From Serratia fonticola (GTDB taxonomy: Bacteria > Pseudomonadota > Gammaproteobacteria > Enterobacterales > Enterobacteriaceae), in the NCBI RefSeq assembly GCF_001006005.1, contig NZ_CP011254.1, forward strand, positions 2,790,001 through 2,854,000: DNA of 64,000 nucleotides, written 5' to 3'. Of the stretch, positions 16,541 through 29,295 are shown in pieces. Both the position numbers and the translations under genes were made by a program. The notes below the pieces were generated by a model. The model was not told where the DNA came from. It saw only the letters and a list, made by a program, of their open reading frames with translations, and made no database searches. Numbering within the stretch: position 1 is the stretch's first letter; the number at the start of each line of letters is the position of its first letter.

Positions 16541-19273
16541 TTATCCCAACTGGAACTTCGCTTCCGTCTCCACCAGCTCAATCTCATCCAACAGCTCCAG
16601 CCATTCCGGTTCTAAATCACCGTTGCTGACACCCTGACGCAGTTGCTGCTCAAGATAGAAGCAGAGTTGCTTCAGGCGCGGAACGCCGCTGTAGCTGCAA
16701 CTGCCGTGCAGCTTGTGGATCAGATCGAGAATGGTGTCGTCCTCTTCTCCTTCCAGCACGGCTTTTACCCGATCGCTGACCTGCGGCAGGAACTCGATCA
16801 GCATCTGCAACAGATCGCGCGCCAGATCCTCTTTATTGGCGGCCTGGCGCAATGCCAACGGCCAATCCAGCGATAACGGTGGTTCAGCCGGGCTACGCGG
16901 CTGGGCTGCCTCTGGTTCAAGTTCGACGGTGTGATAACGGGAGAGCACCCGTGTCAGCATGGCTTCGTCAATCGGCTTGGCCAGATAGTCATCCATGCCG
17001 GCCTGCAACAGGTGCTCGCGCTCGCCGCTCACCGCATGGGCGGTTACGGCGACGATCGGCGTGGAGTTGTGATGCGGCATCTGGCGGATCAGCTCACTGG
17101 CGCGGATACCGTCAATGTTCGGCATCTGAATATCCATCAGGATCATATCCAGCACGTTATCACGTGCCAGCACGATGGCTTCCTCACCGCTTTCGCACAG
17201 CAGCGTTTTTTCTACCTGTTCTGCCAGCAAGGCACCGATCAGCTTCAGGTTGGCCGGGTTATCATCGACTGCCATCACCGTCAGCGGTAAGCGTCTATGT
17301 ACCTTTGGCGCGTTCTGACGCAGCGGGGCATCCAGACGCAGTAACGGATACAGGCGATTACTGCTGATCGGTTTGGTCAGGCAGCCGATAGCGCCCAGCT
17401 TTTTCATTTTTTCGGCATCGATCTGCGACTGGCTAGGTACCGCCAGGATCACCCGATCGGCAAGTTTCAGCGACTCCAGCAGCTTGTCTCGATGCTGGCC
17501 GTTAGCATCCCGATAAGGGATCGGTACGCCTGCCAACAGGAAGTCATAATGATTTTTCGGCAATTGCCCCAGGGTTGGCGAATGGGTTACCACCAAATGG
17601 GTGACGCTCAACATATTCAGTGTTGCCTGGGCCGCCGTTGGGTTGGCTTCGATATAGGCCAGGGTTTTACCGCGCAGATCCGGCAGGCTTGGTGGCAGCG
17701 ACAACATCCCTTCGTTGAGATCGAGGGTGATGTGGAACCAGAAGGTTGAGCCGCGATTGAGCTGGCTGTGGAAGTTGATATCTCCTCCCATCTCTTTCAC
17801 CAGCTTCTGGGTGATCACCAGGCCCAACCCGGTACCGCCATGGCGGCGCGAGATGCTGGCGTCTGCCTGGCGGAAAGCCTGGAACAGCTGCGATTGCTGG
17901 CGTTCAGAAATCCCGATGCCGGTATCGTGGATCTGCACCTCCAGCTCCACCTGGCGTTCCAACTGGTTACGTAGCTCGACGCGGATATCGATATTGCCGG
18001 TTTCGGTGAACTTCACCGCATTGCCGAGCAGATTGGTGATCACCTGCTGTAGCCGCAGTGAATCGCCAATCACCTGCTCTGGCACATCGTTTTGCACATC
18101 CAGGGTCAGCTCCAGCCCTTTGTCGTGTGCGCTAGGGGCCAGCAATACCAGCACCTCATCCAGCGTTTCACGCAGCGAGAACGGAATGTGTTCCAGGATC
18201 AGCTTGCCAGCCTCCAGCTTGGAGAAGTCCAGCACGTCGTTGATGATGGTCAGCAGGTTGTTGGCCGAGCGTTCGATCGTTTGCAGATAGTCGGTCTGGG
18301 TGGCGCTCAGGTCGGTTTTCAGCGTCTGGCGGGTAAAGCCGATCACCCCGTTGAGCGGAGTCCGCAGCTCATGGGACATATTGGCCAGGAATTCCGATTT
18401 GATACGGGCGGCTTCCTGCGCGCGTTTCTTCGCCAGATCCAGCTCAACGTTCTGGATCTCCATTTGTTCCAGCGTTTCACGCAGATCGGAGGTGGCTTGG
18501 TCGATGTTCTGCTGCATTTCTTCGTGATAGGCGGTCAGCGACATTGCCATCGAGTTGATGCCGTTTTTCAGCATTTGCAGCTCGCCGAGCATAAAGCCTT
18601 CTACCCGGCTATCCAACTGGCCGCGGCGGATACGGTCGACGGTGTTGACCATATTGCGGATCGGACCGGTGACGTCGCGCATCAGGCGGTAGGCAAACAG
18701 AATGGCAATACACATACACAGCAGCAGCAGCAGGGTAGAAACGAACACCTCTTTATATTGCTGCAGGCGTACCGATTGCAGATCCAGCTCGATCGCCACA
18801 TAGCCGAGATTGCTGTCGGGATGTGCCTCCTCGCTGGTGCCTTCGTCCGGGAACTGCGACTCCGACAGGATTGGCGTGCGCAGGATCAGTGAATCGCCGC
18901 GCCGGGTCAGCATCATATCGGTGGGCACCGGCACACCTTTGGGTAACTGCAACTGGGTATAATTGTGATGATAGTTGGAGGTGACAAACAGGTTGTTCTG
19001 CGCATCAAACACGGTGATCGCCCGGACGATATCCGAATGGCGGCGATGCAGCAGGCTGACCAGTTGCCGCACCGACTCACGGCTGCGGAAGGTCATGCCA
19101 TATTCGCTGGCGACGGCCAGAGGTTCGATGATGCTGGCACCGGCATCCACCAATTGCTCCTGCAGCTCGTTGTAGCGGTGCACTACAAAGAAGGTGCTGA
19201 GCAGCAGACCGATCAATAAAGTCGGTGCCAGGATCAGGATCATCATGCGCGCGCGCAAGCTGTATTTGGTCAT
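16541..19273 (-). CDS. barA: BarA hybrid sensor histidine kinase
   Basis: BarA is the tripartite sensor kinase that phosphorylates UvrY (SirA/GacA) and so drives the Csr small-RNA system controlling carbon metabolism, motility and virulence. The 910 residues show an N-terminal membrane helix (11-32), a periplasmic domain, a second helix (176-197), HAMP, a HisKA box with His301 in [13 protein letters not shown], an HATPase domain (DTGIGIS, GGTGLGL), a receiver with [12 protein letters not shown] and a C-terminal HPt domain with [13 protein letters not shown]. It is divergent from rlmD, as in E. coli. All phosphorelay residues appear intact. Confidence 0.97.
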   Translation of the reverse strand: MTKYSLRARMMILILAPTLLIGLLLSTFFVVHRYNELQEQLVDAGASIIEPLAVASEYGMTFRSRESVRQLVSLLHRRHSDIVRAITVFDAQNNLFVTSNYHHNYTQLQLPKGVPVPTDMMLTRRGDSLILRTPILSESQFPDEGTSEEAHPDSNLGYVAIELDLQSVRLQQYKEVFVSTLLLLLCMCIAILFAYRLMRDVTGPIRNMVNTVDRIRRGQLDSRVEGFMLGELQMLKNGINSMAMSLTAYHEEMQQNIDQATSDLRETLEQMEIQNVELDLAKKRAQEAARIKSEFLANMSHELRTPLNGVIGFTRQTLKTDLSATQTDYLQTIERSANNLLTIINDVLDFSKLEAGKLILEHIPFSLRETLDEVLVLLAPSAHDKGLELTLDVQNDVPEQVIGDSLRLQQVITNLLGNAVKFTETGNIDIRVELRNQLERQVELEVQIHDTGIGISERQQSQLFQAFRQADASISRRHGGTGLGLVITQKLVKEMGGDINFHSQLNRGSTFWFHITLDLNEGMLSLPPSLPDLRGKTLAYIEANPTAAQATLNMLSVTHLVVTHSPTLGQLPKNHYDFLLAGVPIPYRDANGQHRDKLLESLKLADRVILAVPSQSQIDAEKMKKLGAIGCLTKPISSNRLYPLLRLDAPLRQNAPKVHRRLPLTVMAVDDNPANLKLIGALLAEQVEKTLLCESGEEAIVLARDNVLDMILMDIQMPNIDGIRASELIRQMPHHNSTPIVAVTAHAVSGEREHLLQAGMDDYLAKPIDEAMLTRVLSRYHTVELEPEAAQPRSPAEPPLSLDWPLALRQAANKEDLARDLLQMLIEFLPQVSDRVKAVLEGEEDDTILDLIHKLHGSCSYSGVPRLKQLCFYLEQQLRQGVSNGDLEPEWLELLDEIELVETEAKFQLG

Positions 19274-19340
19274 GGGATTCCAATGTGGGAGAATTGGAGG
19301 CTAATCTTAAGCTTAATTAACCAACACACAATCAATAATT

Positions 19341-20678
19341 ATGGCGCAATTCTACTCTCCGAAACGCCGCGTGACGACCCGGCAAGCTTCACAAATATTC
19401 ACGGTGACGGTAACGGACCTCGATCCATTTGGCCAGGGAGTGGCGCGCCATGAAGGCAAAGCGGTATTTGTCCCCGGAGTTTTACCGGGGGAACAGGCCG
19501 AAATCCAGTTAACGCAGGACAAACGACAGTTCGCCAAAGGTCAACTCAGGCAACTGTTAAATTGCAGCATACAACGTGTTGAGCCGCGCTGCCCACACTT
19601 TGGTGTGTGCGGAGGTTGCCAGCAGCAGCATGTCTCCGAGGCGCTGCAACAGCAAAGCAAGGCGGCGGCGCTGGGGCGCTTGATCTGCCGCGAAACTGGG
19701 GTGACGCCGCAACAGGAACCGGTGATTGCCGGGCCACAATATGGCTACCGTCGGCGGGCGCGGCTGGGGTTACAGTGGCAACCCCAGCAGCATCGTTTGC
19801 TGATGGGGTTTCACCAGGCCGCCTCGTCCGATCTGGTGGCGGTGAAGCAGTGCCCGGTATTGGCACCGGAACTGGAACGGCTGCTGGTGCCGTTGTATCA
19901 ATGTCTGAGCGGCTTGCAGGCCGTGCAGCGTTTGGGCCATGCGGAGCTGGTGTTGGCGGATAACGGACCGGTGCTGGTGTTGCGCCACCTGGATGCGCTC
20001 AAGCAGGGCGATCATCAGGCTTTGCAGCAGTTTGCCCAGCAAAATGGCACCACCGTTTATTTGGCACCAGACAGCGATCGGCTGGAAAAACTGTGCGGTG
20101 AAGCGCCGTATTATCAGGTTGACGGGCTACGCTTAGACTTCAATCCGCGCGATTTTATTCAGGTAAATGATGCGGTAAATCAGCAAATGGTGGCTCAGGC
20201 CCTTGAATGGCTCGAGATTGAGCCCAATGATCGCATATTGGATCTGTTTTGTGGCATGGGCAACTTTACCCTGCCGCTGGCCAAGCGGGCCAAGGCGGTG
20301 GTCGGGATTGAAGGTGTTGCCACGCTGGTAGCGAATGGGCAATATAATGCCGATAGGAATAGGCTCAGTAATGTCTCCTTTTTCCATGAAAATCTGGAAG
20401 ATGACGTTGCGCGACAACCATGGGCAGCACAGGGATTTGATAAGGTGATGCTGGACCCAGCCCGCGCAGGTGCGGCTGGGGTGATGTCACATATTGTAAA
20501 ACTGGCGCCAGAGCGCGTGGTGTATATATCCTGTAACCCCACGACATTGGCACGCGACAGCAAAGTGTTGCTGGACGCCGGTTATCGTCTTGCGCGTGTG
20601 CGGATGTTGGATATGTTCCCGCACACGGGGCATCTTGAATCCATGGCGCTGTTTATCCACGGGGCGCGGAAAAAGTAG
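19341..20678 (+). CDS. rlmD: 23S rRNA (uracil-1939-C5) methyltransferase RlmD
   Basis: RlmD uses SAM to methylate U1939 of 23S rRNA. The 445-residue protein has an N-terminal TRAM domain ([20 protein letters not shown]), an iron-sulfur cluster motif [14 protein letters not shown], a SAM-binding motif [14 protein letters not shown] and the catalytic region [14 protein letters not shown] with the nucleophilic Cys. It ends 9 bases before relA in the same direction, the usual enterobacterial arrangement. Confidence 0.97.
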   Translation: MAQFYSPKRRVTTRQASQIFTVTVTDLDPFGQGVARHEGKAVFVPGVLPGEQAEIQLTQDKRQFAKGQLRQLLNCSIQRVEPRCPHFGVCGGCQQQHVSEALQQQSKAAALGRLICRETGVTPQQEPVIAGPQYGYRRRARLGLQWQPQQHRLLMGFHQAASSDLVAVKQCPVLAPELERLLVPLYQCLSGLQAVQRLGHAELVLADNGPVLVLRHLDALKQGDHQALQQFAQQNGTTVYLAPDSDRLEKLCGEAPYYQVDGLRLDFNPRDFIQVNDAVNQQMVAQALEWLEIEPNDRILDLFCGMGNFTLPLAKRAKAVVGIEGVATLVANGQYNADRNRLSNVSFFHENLEDDVARQPWAAQGFDKVMLDPARAGAAGVMSHIVKLAPERVVYISCNPTTLARDSKVLLDAGYRLARVRMLDMFPHTGHLESMALFIHGARKK

Positions 20679-20687
20679 GGAGAAGTT

Positions 20688-22922
20688 ATGGTCGCGGTAA
20701 GAACTGCACATCTGAATACGGCGGGTGAATTCGCGCTTGATGACTGGATAGCCAGCCTGGGGTTGCCCAACCCGCAGTCAGGTGAGCGATTAGCCGCAAC
20801 CTGGCGTTACTGTGAGCAGCAGACGAAAGACCATCCCGATGCGCCGTTGCTGTTATGGCGTGGCCTGGAGATGGTGGAGATCCTCTCGACCCTCAGCATG
20901 GATAACGACAGTATGCGCGCCGCGCTGCTGTTCCCGCTGGTGGACGCGGCAATTGTTCCTGAAGCCACCCTTACCGAAGAGTTCGGTTCCGGCATTACCT
21001 CCCTGGTACACGGCGTACGCGATATGGACGCCATCCGCCAACTGAAAGCCACCCACAACGACTCGATGGGCTCCGAGCAGGTCGATAACGTGCGCCGCAT
21101 GCTGCTGGCGATGGTGGAAGATTTCCGCTGCGTGGTGATCAAGCTGGCAGAGCGCATTGCCCACCTGCGTGAAGTGAAGGATGCGCCGGAAGACGAACGC
21201 GTGCTGGCGGCCAAAGAGTGTTCCAATATCTACGCCCCGCTGGCCAACCGCCTCGGCATTGGCCAGTTGAAATGGGAACTGGAAGATTTCTGCTTCCGCT
21301 ATCTGCATCCCGATGAATACAAACGCATTGCCAAGCTGCTGCATGAACGCCGTATCGATCGTGAGCAGTTTATTGATGACTTCGTGGCTTCATTACATAG
21401 CGCGATGGAGATCGAAGGCATCAAGGCGGACATTTATGGCCGCCCGAAACACATTTACAGCATCTGGCGCAAGATGCAGAAGAAATCGCTGGCGTTCGAT
21501 GAGCTGTTCGACGTGCGTGCGGTGCGCGTAGTGGTGGAGCGCCTGCAGGATTGCTATGCGGCGTTAGGCATCGTCCATACCCATTTCCGCCATCTGCCGG
21601 ATGAGTTTGACGACTACGTCGCCAACCCGAAACCGAACGGCTATCAGTCGATCCATACCGTGGTGCTCGGGCCGCGTGGCAAAACGCTGGAGATCCAGAT
21701 CCGCACCCGCCAGATGCACGAAGATGCCGAGCTGGGCGTCGCTGCACACTGGAAATACAAAGAAGGTGCGGTGGTTACGGCGCGTTCCGGCTACGAAGAA
21801 CGTATTGCCTGGCTGCGTAAGCTGATCGCCTGGCAGGAAGAGATGGCGGACTCGGGCGAAATGCTCGACGAAGTGCGCAGTCAGGTGTTCGACGATCGCG
21901 TCTACGTGTTTACGCCGAAGGGCGACGTGGTGGATCTGCCAGCCGGCTCCACGCCGCTGGACTTTGCCTACCATATCCACAGCGACGTCGGCCACCGCTG
22001 TATCGGTGCCAAGATCGGCGGCCGTATCGTGCCCTTCACCTACCAGTTGCAGATGGGTGATCAGATTGAAATCATCACCCAAAAGCAGCCGAACCCGAGC
22101 CGCGACTGGCTGAACCCGAACCTGGGCTATGTCACCACCAGCCGTGGGCGCTCCAAGATCCACAACTGGTTCCGCAAGCAGGATCGCGATAAAAACATCC
22201 TGGCCGGGCGGCAGATGTTGGACAACGAGCTGGAACACCTCGGTATCAGCCTGCGGGAAGCCGAAAAGCTGCTGATCCCACGTTATAACGTCAACTCGTT
22301 GGATGAAGTGTTGGCGGGCATTGGCGGCGGCGATATCCGTCTGAACCAGATGGTGAACTTCCTGCAGGGCAAGCTCAACAAGCCTAGCGCTGAGGAGCAG
22401 GATCGCGAAGCGTTACGCCAACTGACCCAGCAGAAAGCCCCGGCAACCTCGGCCCGCAGCAAAGATAATGGCCGCGTGGTGGTCGAAGGCGTCGGCAATC
22501 TGATGCACCACATTGCTCGCTGCTGCCAGCCGATCCCAGGTGATGACATTGTCGGCTTTATCACCCAGGGGCGCGGGATCTCGATCCACCGTGCGGATTG
22601 CGATCAACTGGCGGAGCTACAGTCTCACGCGCCGGAACGTATCGTGGATGCGGTCTGGGGGGAAAGCTACTCCAGCGGTTATTCGCTGGTGGTGCGCGTC
22701 GTGGCCAACGATCGCAGCGGTTTGCTGCGTGATATCACCACTATCCTGGCCAACGAGAAGGTCAACGTATTGGGGGTCGCCAGTCGAAGCGACACCAAAA
22801 AGCAGTTGGCCACCATCGATATGGACATCGAAATCTATAACCAGGTGGTGCTGGGCCGCGTGCTGGCCAAGCTCAATCAACTGCCCGACGTTATCGACGC
22901 CAAACGCCTGCACGGCGCTTGA
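20688..22922 (+). CDS. relA: RelA (p)ppGpp synthetase I
   Basis: RelA makes (p)ppGpp from GTP or GDP and ATP on ribosomes stalled by uncharged tRNA (stringent response). The 744 residues match the E. coli length. The N-terminal hydrolase-like region has lost the HD motif (FPLVDAAIVPEATL), as in RelA rather than SpoT. It is followed by the synthetase domain (YGRPKHIYSIWRKMQKK, NPKPNGYQSIHT), the TGS domain (VYVFTPKGDVVDLPAGSTP), a Cys-rich domain (HHIARCCQPIPGDDI) and a C-terminal ACT domain. GGGAGAAG precedes the ATG. Confidence 0.98.
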   Translation: MVAVRTAHLNTAGEFALDDWIASLGLPNPQSGERLAATWRYCEQQTKDHPDAPLLLWRGLEMVEILSTLSMDNDSMRAALLFPLVDAAIVPEATLTEEFGSGITSLVHGVRDMDAIRQLKATHNDSMGSEQVDNVRRMLLAMVEDFRCVVIKLAERIAHLREVKDAPEDERVLAAKECSNIYAPLANRLGIGQLKWELEDFCFRYLHPDEYKRIAKLLHERRIDREQFIDDFVASLHSAMEIEGIKADIYGRPKHIYSIWRKMQKKSLAFDELFDVRAVRVVVERLQDCYAALGIVHTHFRHLPDEFDDYVANPKPNGYQSIHTVVLGPRGKTLEIQIRTRQMHEDAELGVAAHWKYKEGAVVTARSGYEERIAWLRKLIAWQEEMADSGEMLDEVRSQVFDDRVYVFTPKGDVVDLPAGSTPLDFAYHIHSDVGHRCIGAKIGGRIVPFTYQLQMGDQIEIITQKQPNPSRDWLNPNLGYVTTSRGRSKIHNWFRKQDRDKNILAGRQMLDNELEHLGISLREAEKLLIPRYNVNSLDEVLAGIGGGDIRLNQMVNFLQGKLNKPSAEEQDREALRQLTQQKAPATSARSKDNGRVVVEGVGNLMHHIARCCQPIPGDDIVGFITQGRGISIHRADCDQLAELQSHAPERIVDAVWGESYSSGYSLVVRVVANDRSGLLRDITTILANEKVNVLGVASRSDTKKQLATIDMDIEIYNQVVLGRVLAKLNQLPDVIDAKRLHGA

Positions 22923-22978
22923 TTTTTCTTTTTTGCTCAAGGGGCAGCATACTGACAATGTTGCACCCGGTTCCCAAT

Positions 22979-23045
22979 GTAGGGGCGCTGCATGCCGCGC
23001 CCATTCAGATATCAATGGAACGGGCGCAGCATGCGGCGCCCCTAC
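22979..23045. repeat. Inverted pair of GC-rich palindromic (REP-like) units
   Basis: Two copies of a 24-base unit built on the palindrome GGGCGCNGCATGCNGCGCCC face each other at 22979-23002 and 23022-23045. The same unit recurs at 43132-43155 and 60966-60989, with a variant at 59777-59802. The pair lies between relA and mazG and can fold into a long hairpin. It creates an in-frame ATG (22992) upstream of mazG that should not be taken as the start. Confidence 0.8.
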
Positions 23046-23075
23046 GTGGTGAGCCTAATTATTCAGAGACTCAAC

Positions 23076-23870
23076 ATGACCCAACCTATGCCGTTACAAC
23101 GCCTGCTGACCATTATGAAAACCCTGCGCGATCCGCATGTGGGTTGTCCGTGGGATCGTAAGCAGACCTTCGCCAGCATCGCGCCTTACACCCTGGAAGA
23201 AACCTACGAAGTGCTGGATGCCATTGAGCGCCAGGACTATGCCGATCTGCGTGATGAACTGGGCGATCTGCTGTTCCTGGTGGTGTTTTATGCCCAGATG
23301 GGGCAGGAGCAGGGGCTGTTTGACTTCGATCAGGTGTGTAACGCCATCAGCGACAAGCTGGAGCGCCGTCACCCGCATATCTTCGGTGAGGCAGAGGCAG
23401 CAGACAGCGCGGCGGTTTCCGCCCGCTGGGAGCAGTTGAAGGCGGGAGAACGGGCAGAGAAAGCGCTGCACTCGGCGCTGGATGATATTCCCAACGCCTT
23501 ACCGGCGCTGATGAAGGCTCATAAAATCCAGAAGCGCTGTGCCGCGGTCGGCTTCGACTGGAACACCTTGGGGCCGGTCGTAGGCAAAGTGTATGAAGAG
23601 CTGGATGAAGTGATGCACGAAGCCCAGCAAGCGGTGGTAGACGAGCAGAAGCTGGAAGAGGAGATTGGCGATCTGCTGTTTGCCACGGTCAATCTTTCCC
23701 GCCATCTGGGGCATAAAGCGGAAAAGGCGTTGCAGGTGGCCAACCGCAAGTTTGAACGCCGTTTCCGCCAGGTTGAGGAGATCGTGCAAAGCCGTGGTCT
23801 GACAATGCAGGAAGCCACGTTGGAGCAGATGGAAGAGGCCTGGCAGCAGGTCAAACGCCTGGAAAACTAA
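23076..23870 (+). CDS. mazG: Nucleoside triphosphate pyrophosphohydrolase MazG
   Basis: MazG hydrolyses NTPs and dNTPs to monophosphate and pyrophosphate and moderates ppGpp signalling. The 264-residue protein (E. coli 263) has two MazG repeats. The first has CPWDRKQTFASIAPYTLEET and the metal-binding EExxE/ExxD pattern (DELGDLLFLVVFYAQ); the second has YEELDEVMHEAQQA and EEIGDLLFATVNLSRHLG. I place the start at ATG 23076 (MTQPMPLQRLL) because the longer frame from 22992 only translates the upstream repeat. It lies downstream of relA, as in other enterobacteria, although the usual mazEF pair is absent. Confidence 0.95.
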   Translation: MTQPMPLQRLLTIMKTLRDPHVGCPWDRKQTFASIAPYTLEETYEVLDAIERQDYADLRDELGDLLFLVVFYAQMGQEQGLFDFDQVCNAISDKLERRHPHIFGEAEAADSAAVSARWEQLKAGERAEKALHSALDDIPNALPALMKAHKIQKRCAAVGFDWNTLGPVVGKVYEELDEVMHEAQQAVVDEQKLEEEIGDLLFATVNLSRHLGHKAEKALQVANRKFERRFRQVEEIVQSRGLTMQEATLEQMEEAWQQVKRLEN

Positions 23871-25873
<2,003 letters not shown>

Positions 25874-25886
25874 GAGTTTTAGTAAG

Positions 25887-25912
25887 CAACGCGCGGCCAA
25901 AACCGCGCGTTG
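25887..25912 (+). terminator. Stem-loop between pyrG and eno
   Basis: A perfect 10-bp stem, CAACGCGCGG (25887-25896) with CCGCGCGTTG (25903-25912), is closed by a CCAAAA loop and followed by TTTGTCTG. It is probably a partial terminator or processing site that lets pyrG and eno have different transcript levels. Confidence 0.65.
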
Positions 25913-25929
25913 TTTGTCTGGAGTTTTAG

Positions 25930-27249
<1,320 letters not shown>

Positions 27250-27285
27250 TATCACGGTTTGATTCGTTACCGAATCAGTAAGCAA

Positions 27286-27321
27286 ACGGAGAGTGCCGTA
27301 AAGGTACTCTCCGTTTTTTTT
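27286..27321 (+). terminator. Intrinsic terminator of eno
   Basis: ACGGAGAGT (27286-27294) pairs with ACTCTCCGT (27306-27314) and runs straight into eight T residues (27314-27321). This is a textbook Rho-independent terminator. Confidence 0.9.
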
Positions 27322-27874
27322 GCCTGCGTTAAATAGATTCACCAATCTGCAACATAACGCAATAATGGGTTTGGGATTTTACTTGGTCAGAAAAAATTAT
27401 TTCAGCGCTAATTATCCTATTTGGTGCTGATATTTTCCTGCCCGGATAAGCAAGTTTTGATATCAGATTGGTTACTGAGTAATCAATAAGGGCCTAAACA
27501 AAGACATTAAAATATTAAAATGTTGGGAATAATCCTAACCATGGGTAATACCCCTAAAAAAACCTATATGTTTCAAAATATTTCAAATGATAACATATTA
27601 ATTCAAATTGATTTTTAACTCATTGATATTTATTGATTTAATTTGTTCATAAAGCAAAATTAATAAGTGTAACAAGATGTAATTAAAATCTATTGTCTGC
27701 TATTGCTACGAAAAAACAGTTGTTAAGAAAAATCTTGGTTTGCTAGAATAATCTCACATGTCCACAGGGCGTCTGAGAAAGATGGTGTGACATGTATATT
27801 CTTAGTGAGTTTAAGCCAGTAAATATTTACTGCCAGGACTGCTTTATTGGAAAAAGTATATTAAAAGGATTCTT
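27322..27874. promoter_or_regulatory. AT-rich upstream region of the fimbrial operon
   Basis: These 553 bases hold no supported gene. A candidate promoter is TTGTTA (27720-27725), an 18-base spacer and TAGAAT (27744-27749). Just downstream, ACATGTC (27757-27763) and GACATGT (27789-27795) form a short inverted repeat that could be an operator or stem. The AT-rich DNA is a likely target for H-NS-type silencing (inference). I see no long inverted repeats or recombinase gene that would indicate a phase-variation switch. Confidence 0.45.
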
Positions 27875-28408
27875 ATGAAAATCAAAATGATGGCTCTCGC
27901 TTTAATTGCATGCTCTAGTACCTCCATGGCTGATTCTGCCAACACAGTGCAATTCAAGGGTGAAGTTAGTACTCAAACCTGCTCGGTTAATATTAACGGC
28001 AATGAAGCCAATCCGGTGGTGTTACTGCAGACGGTTGCGGCCAACTCGCTCGCTACCAAAGGTGCCACCGCAGGGGAAACGACCTTTACCGTTAACGTAA
28101 CCGGTTGTACTACCGCGGCCAGCGACACCTCCATCAAAACGGTATTTGTGGGCAATAACGCGACCACCAATGGCAACCTGGGTAACACCGGTGATGCAAC
28201 CAAGGTTTCTATTCAACTGTTGGATAGCGATGCCACCACGCCATTGAGCTTTGCTACGGGTTCAACGGCCACCACCAGCGCAATGACGCTGGCAACCGGC
28301 GCGACATCCACCTCGCAAGAACTGGTTGCCCGTTATTATGCCGAAGAGGCTGGGGTGACTGCAGGTTCAGTGATCGCCACCGCACAATATGCGATTACCT
28401 ATAAATAA
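27875..28408 (+). CDS. Major fimbrial subunit (type 1 pilin family)
   Basis: This 177-residue chaperone-usher pilin has a signal peptide (MKIKMMALALIACSSTSMA). The mature part begins with a donor-strand-like N-terminus (NTVQFKGEVSTQTCSV), has the conserved disulfide pair (CSVNI and VTGCTT) and ends in the alternating hydrophobic C-terminal strand IATAQYAITYK, with the penultimate Tyr of pilins. AAAGGA precedes the ATG. It is the first gene of the fimbrial operon and should form the shaft. Confidence 0.92.
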   Translation: MKIKMMALALIACSSTSMADSANTVQFKGEVSTQTCSVNINGNEANPVVLLQTVAANSLATKGATAGETTFTVNVTGCTTAASDTSIKTVFVGNNATTNGNLGNTGDATKVSIQLLDSDATTPLSFATGSTATTSAMTLATGATSTSQELVARYYAEEAGVTAGSVIATAQYAITYK

Positions 28409-28546
28409 CACTCTGCTGCTCTAGGTTGTTTCCGCCAGCGGGCTCAAGCCCGATGGCGGGAAATAGCCTGTTACCCACAATAATGTCAGCACTGCCCGAA
28501 AAGCTAAGGGGTGCTGGGTTATTAGTCTTGTTGACTGGTCTCTCTT

Positions 28547-29275
28547 ATGGCGTATACCACACGTACCTTTTCTTGTTGGGCGGCATTGCTGTTCAGCCTG
28601 ACGTTGCTGATTGTCGATAGCGCTGCTGCCAGCGTCACCATGCTGGGCAACCGAGTGATCTACCCGGCCCAGGCACGCGAAAAGACGCTGCAGTTTACCA
28701 ACGATGATGCTGCCCCGGCGCTGATCCAGGTCTGGCTTGATATCGATAATGACAAATCGACGCCGGAAACGGCCGATGCCCCCTTTATCGCATCGCCACA
28801 GATTTTCCGGATGAATGCCCATAGCGGGCAAATGGTACGGCTGATGTACACCGGGAAAGGGTTACCGACTGACCGCGAATCCCTGTTTCACCTTAACTTC
28901 CTCCAGGTGCCAGCCGTCAAACAAAGCGAAACGGATAAAAACAAGCTGGTGCTGTTGGTCAGCAATCGGCTGAAAGTGTTCTATCGGCCCGAAGGGCTGC
29001 CGGGAGAAGGCAACCAGGCGGGCAAACAGTTGCGTATCCAGCGTAATGGCAATGCATTACAGGTCAGTAATCCTACGCCTTATTACGTCAGCATCAGCTA
29101 TGCCAAAAGCGGCAATAAAAACCTGCATATTGAACCGGCCGATATGGTCGCGCCTTTTTCACAGGTGAGTTGGCCGCTAGGTTCGGCGTTCCCCAAAGGG
29201 AAGCTGAAAGTGGAGCTCGGCGTTATGAATGACTACGGGGTAGAGGTTCCCGTAACGCTAGAGACGCCGCAATAA
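28547..29275 (+). CDS. Periplasmic fimbrial chaperone (PapD/FimC family), copy 1
   Basis: This 242-residue PapD-like chaperone delivers pilins to the usher by donor-strand complementation. It has a signal peptide (WAALLFSLTLLIVDSAAA), strand F1-G1 regions typical of the family (GNRVIYPAQAREKTLQFTN, ESLFHLNFLQVPAV, LVSNRLKVFYRPEGL) and the second immunoglobulin-like domain with NPTPYYVSIS. The conserved Arg of VIYP and Lys of LKVFYRP fit subunit anchoring. It lies 138 bases after the pilin gene and 20 before the usher gene. Confidence 0.93.
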   Translation: MAYTTRTFSCWAALLFSLTLLIVDSAAASVTMLGNRVIYPAQAREKTLQFTNDDAAPALIQVWLDIDNDKSTPETADAPFIASPQIFRMNAHSGQMVRLMYTGKGLPTDRESLFHLNFLQVPAVKQSETDKNKLVLLVSNRLKVFYRPEGLPGEGNQAGKQLRIQRNGNALQVSNPTPYYVSISYAKSGNKNLHIEPADMVAPFSQVSWPLGSAFPKGKLKVELGVMNDYGVEVPVTLETPQ

Positions 29276-29295
29276 AAAAGGACAGGGAGGTCCTG

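Noticed and set aside
16643..19219. Long open frames on the plus strand opposite barA
   Set aside because: They are antisense shadows of a GC-rich gene; barA has intact domains throughout and these frames show no family features.
22992..23075. N-terminal extension of mazG from ATG 22992
   Set aside because: It translates the palindromic repeat pair, whereas homologues begin at MTQPM-like residues (ATG 23076).
27757..27795. Inverted repeat near the fimbrial promoter as a phase-variation switch
   Set aside because: Arms are only 7 bases and 25 bases apart, and no fim-type recombinase gene lies nearby; an operator or stem is more likely.
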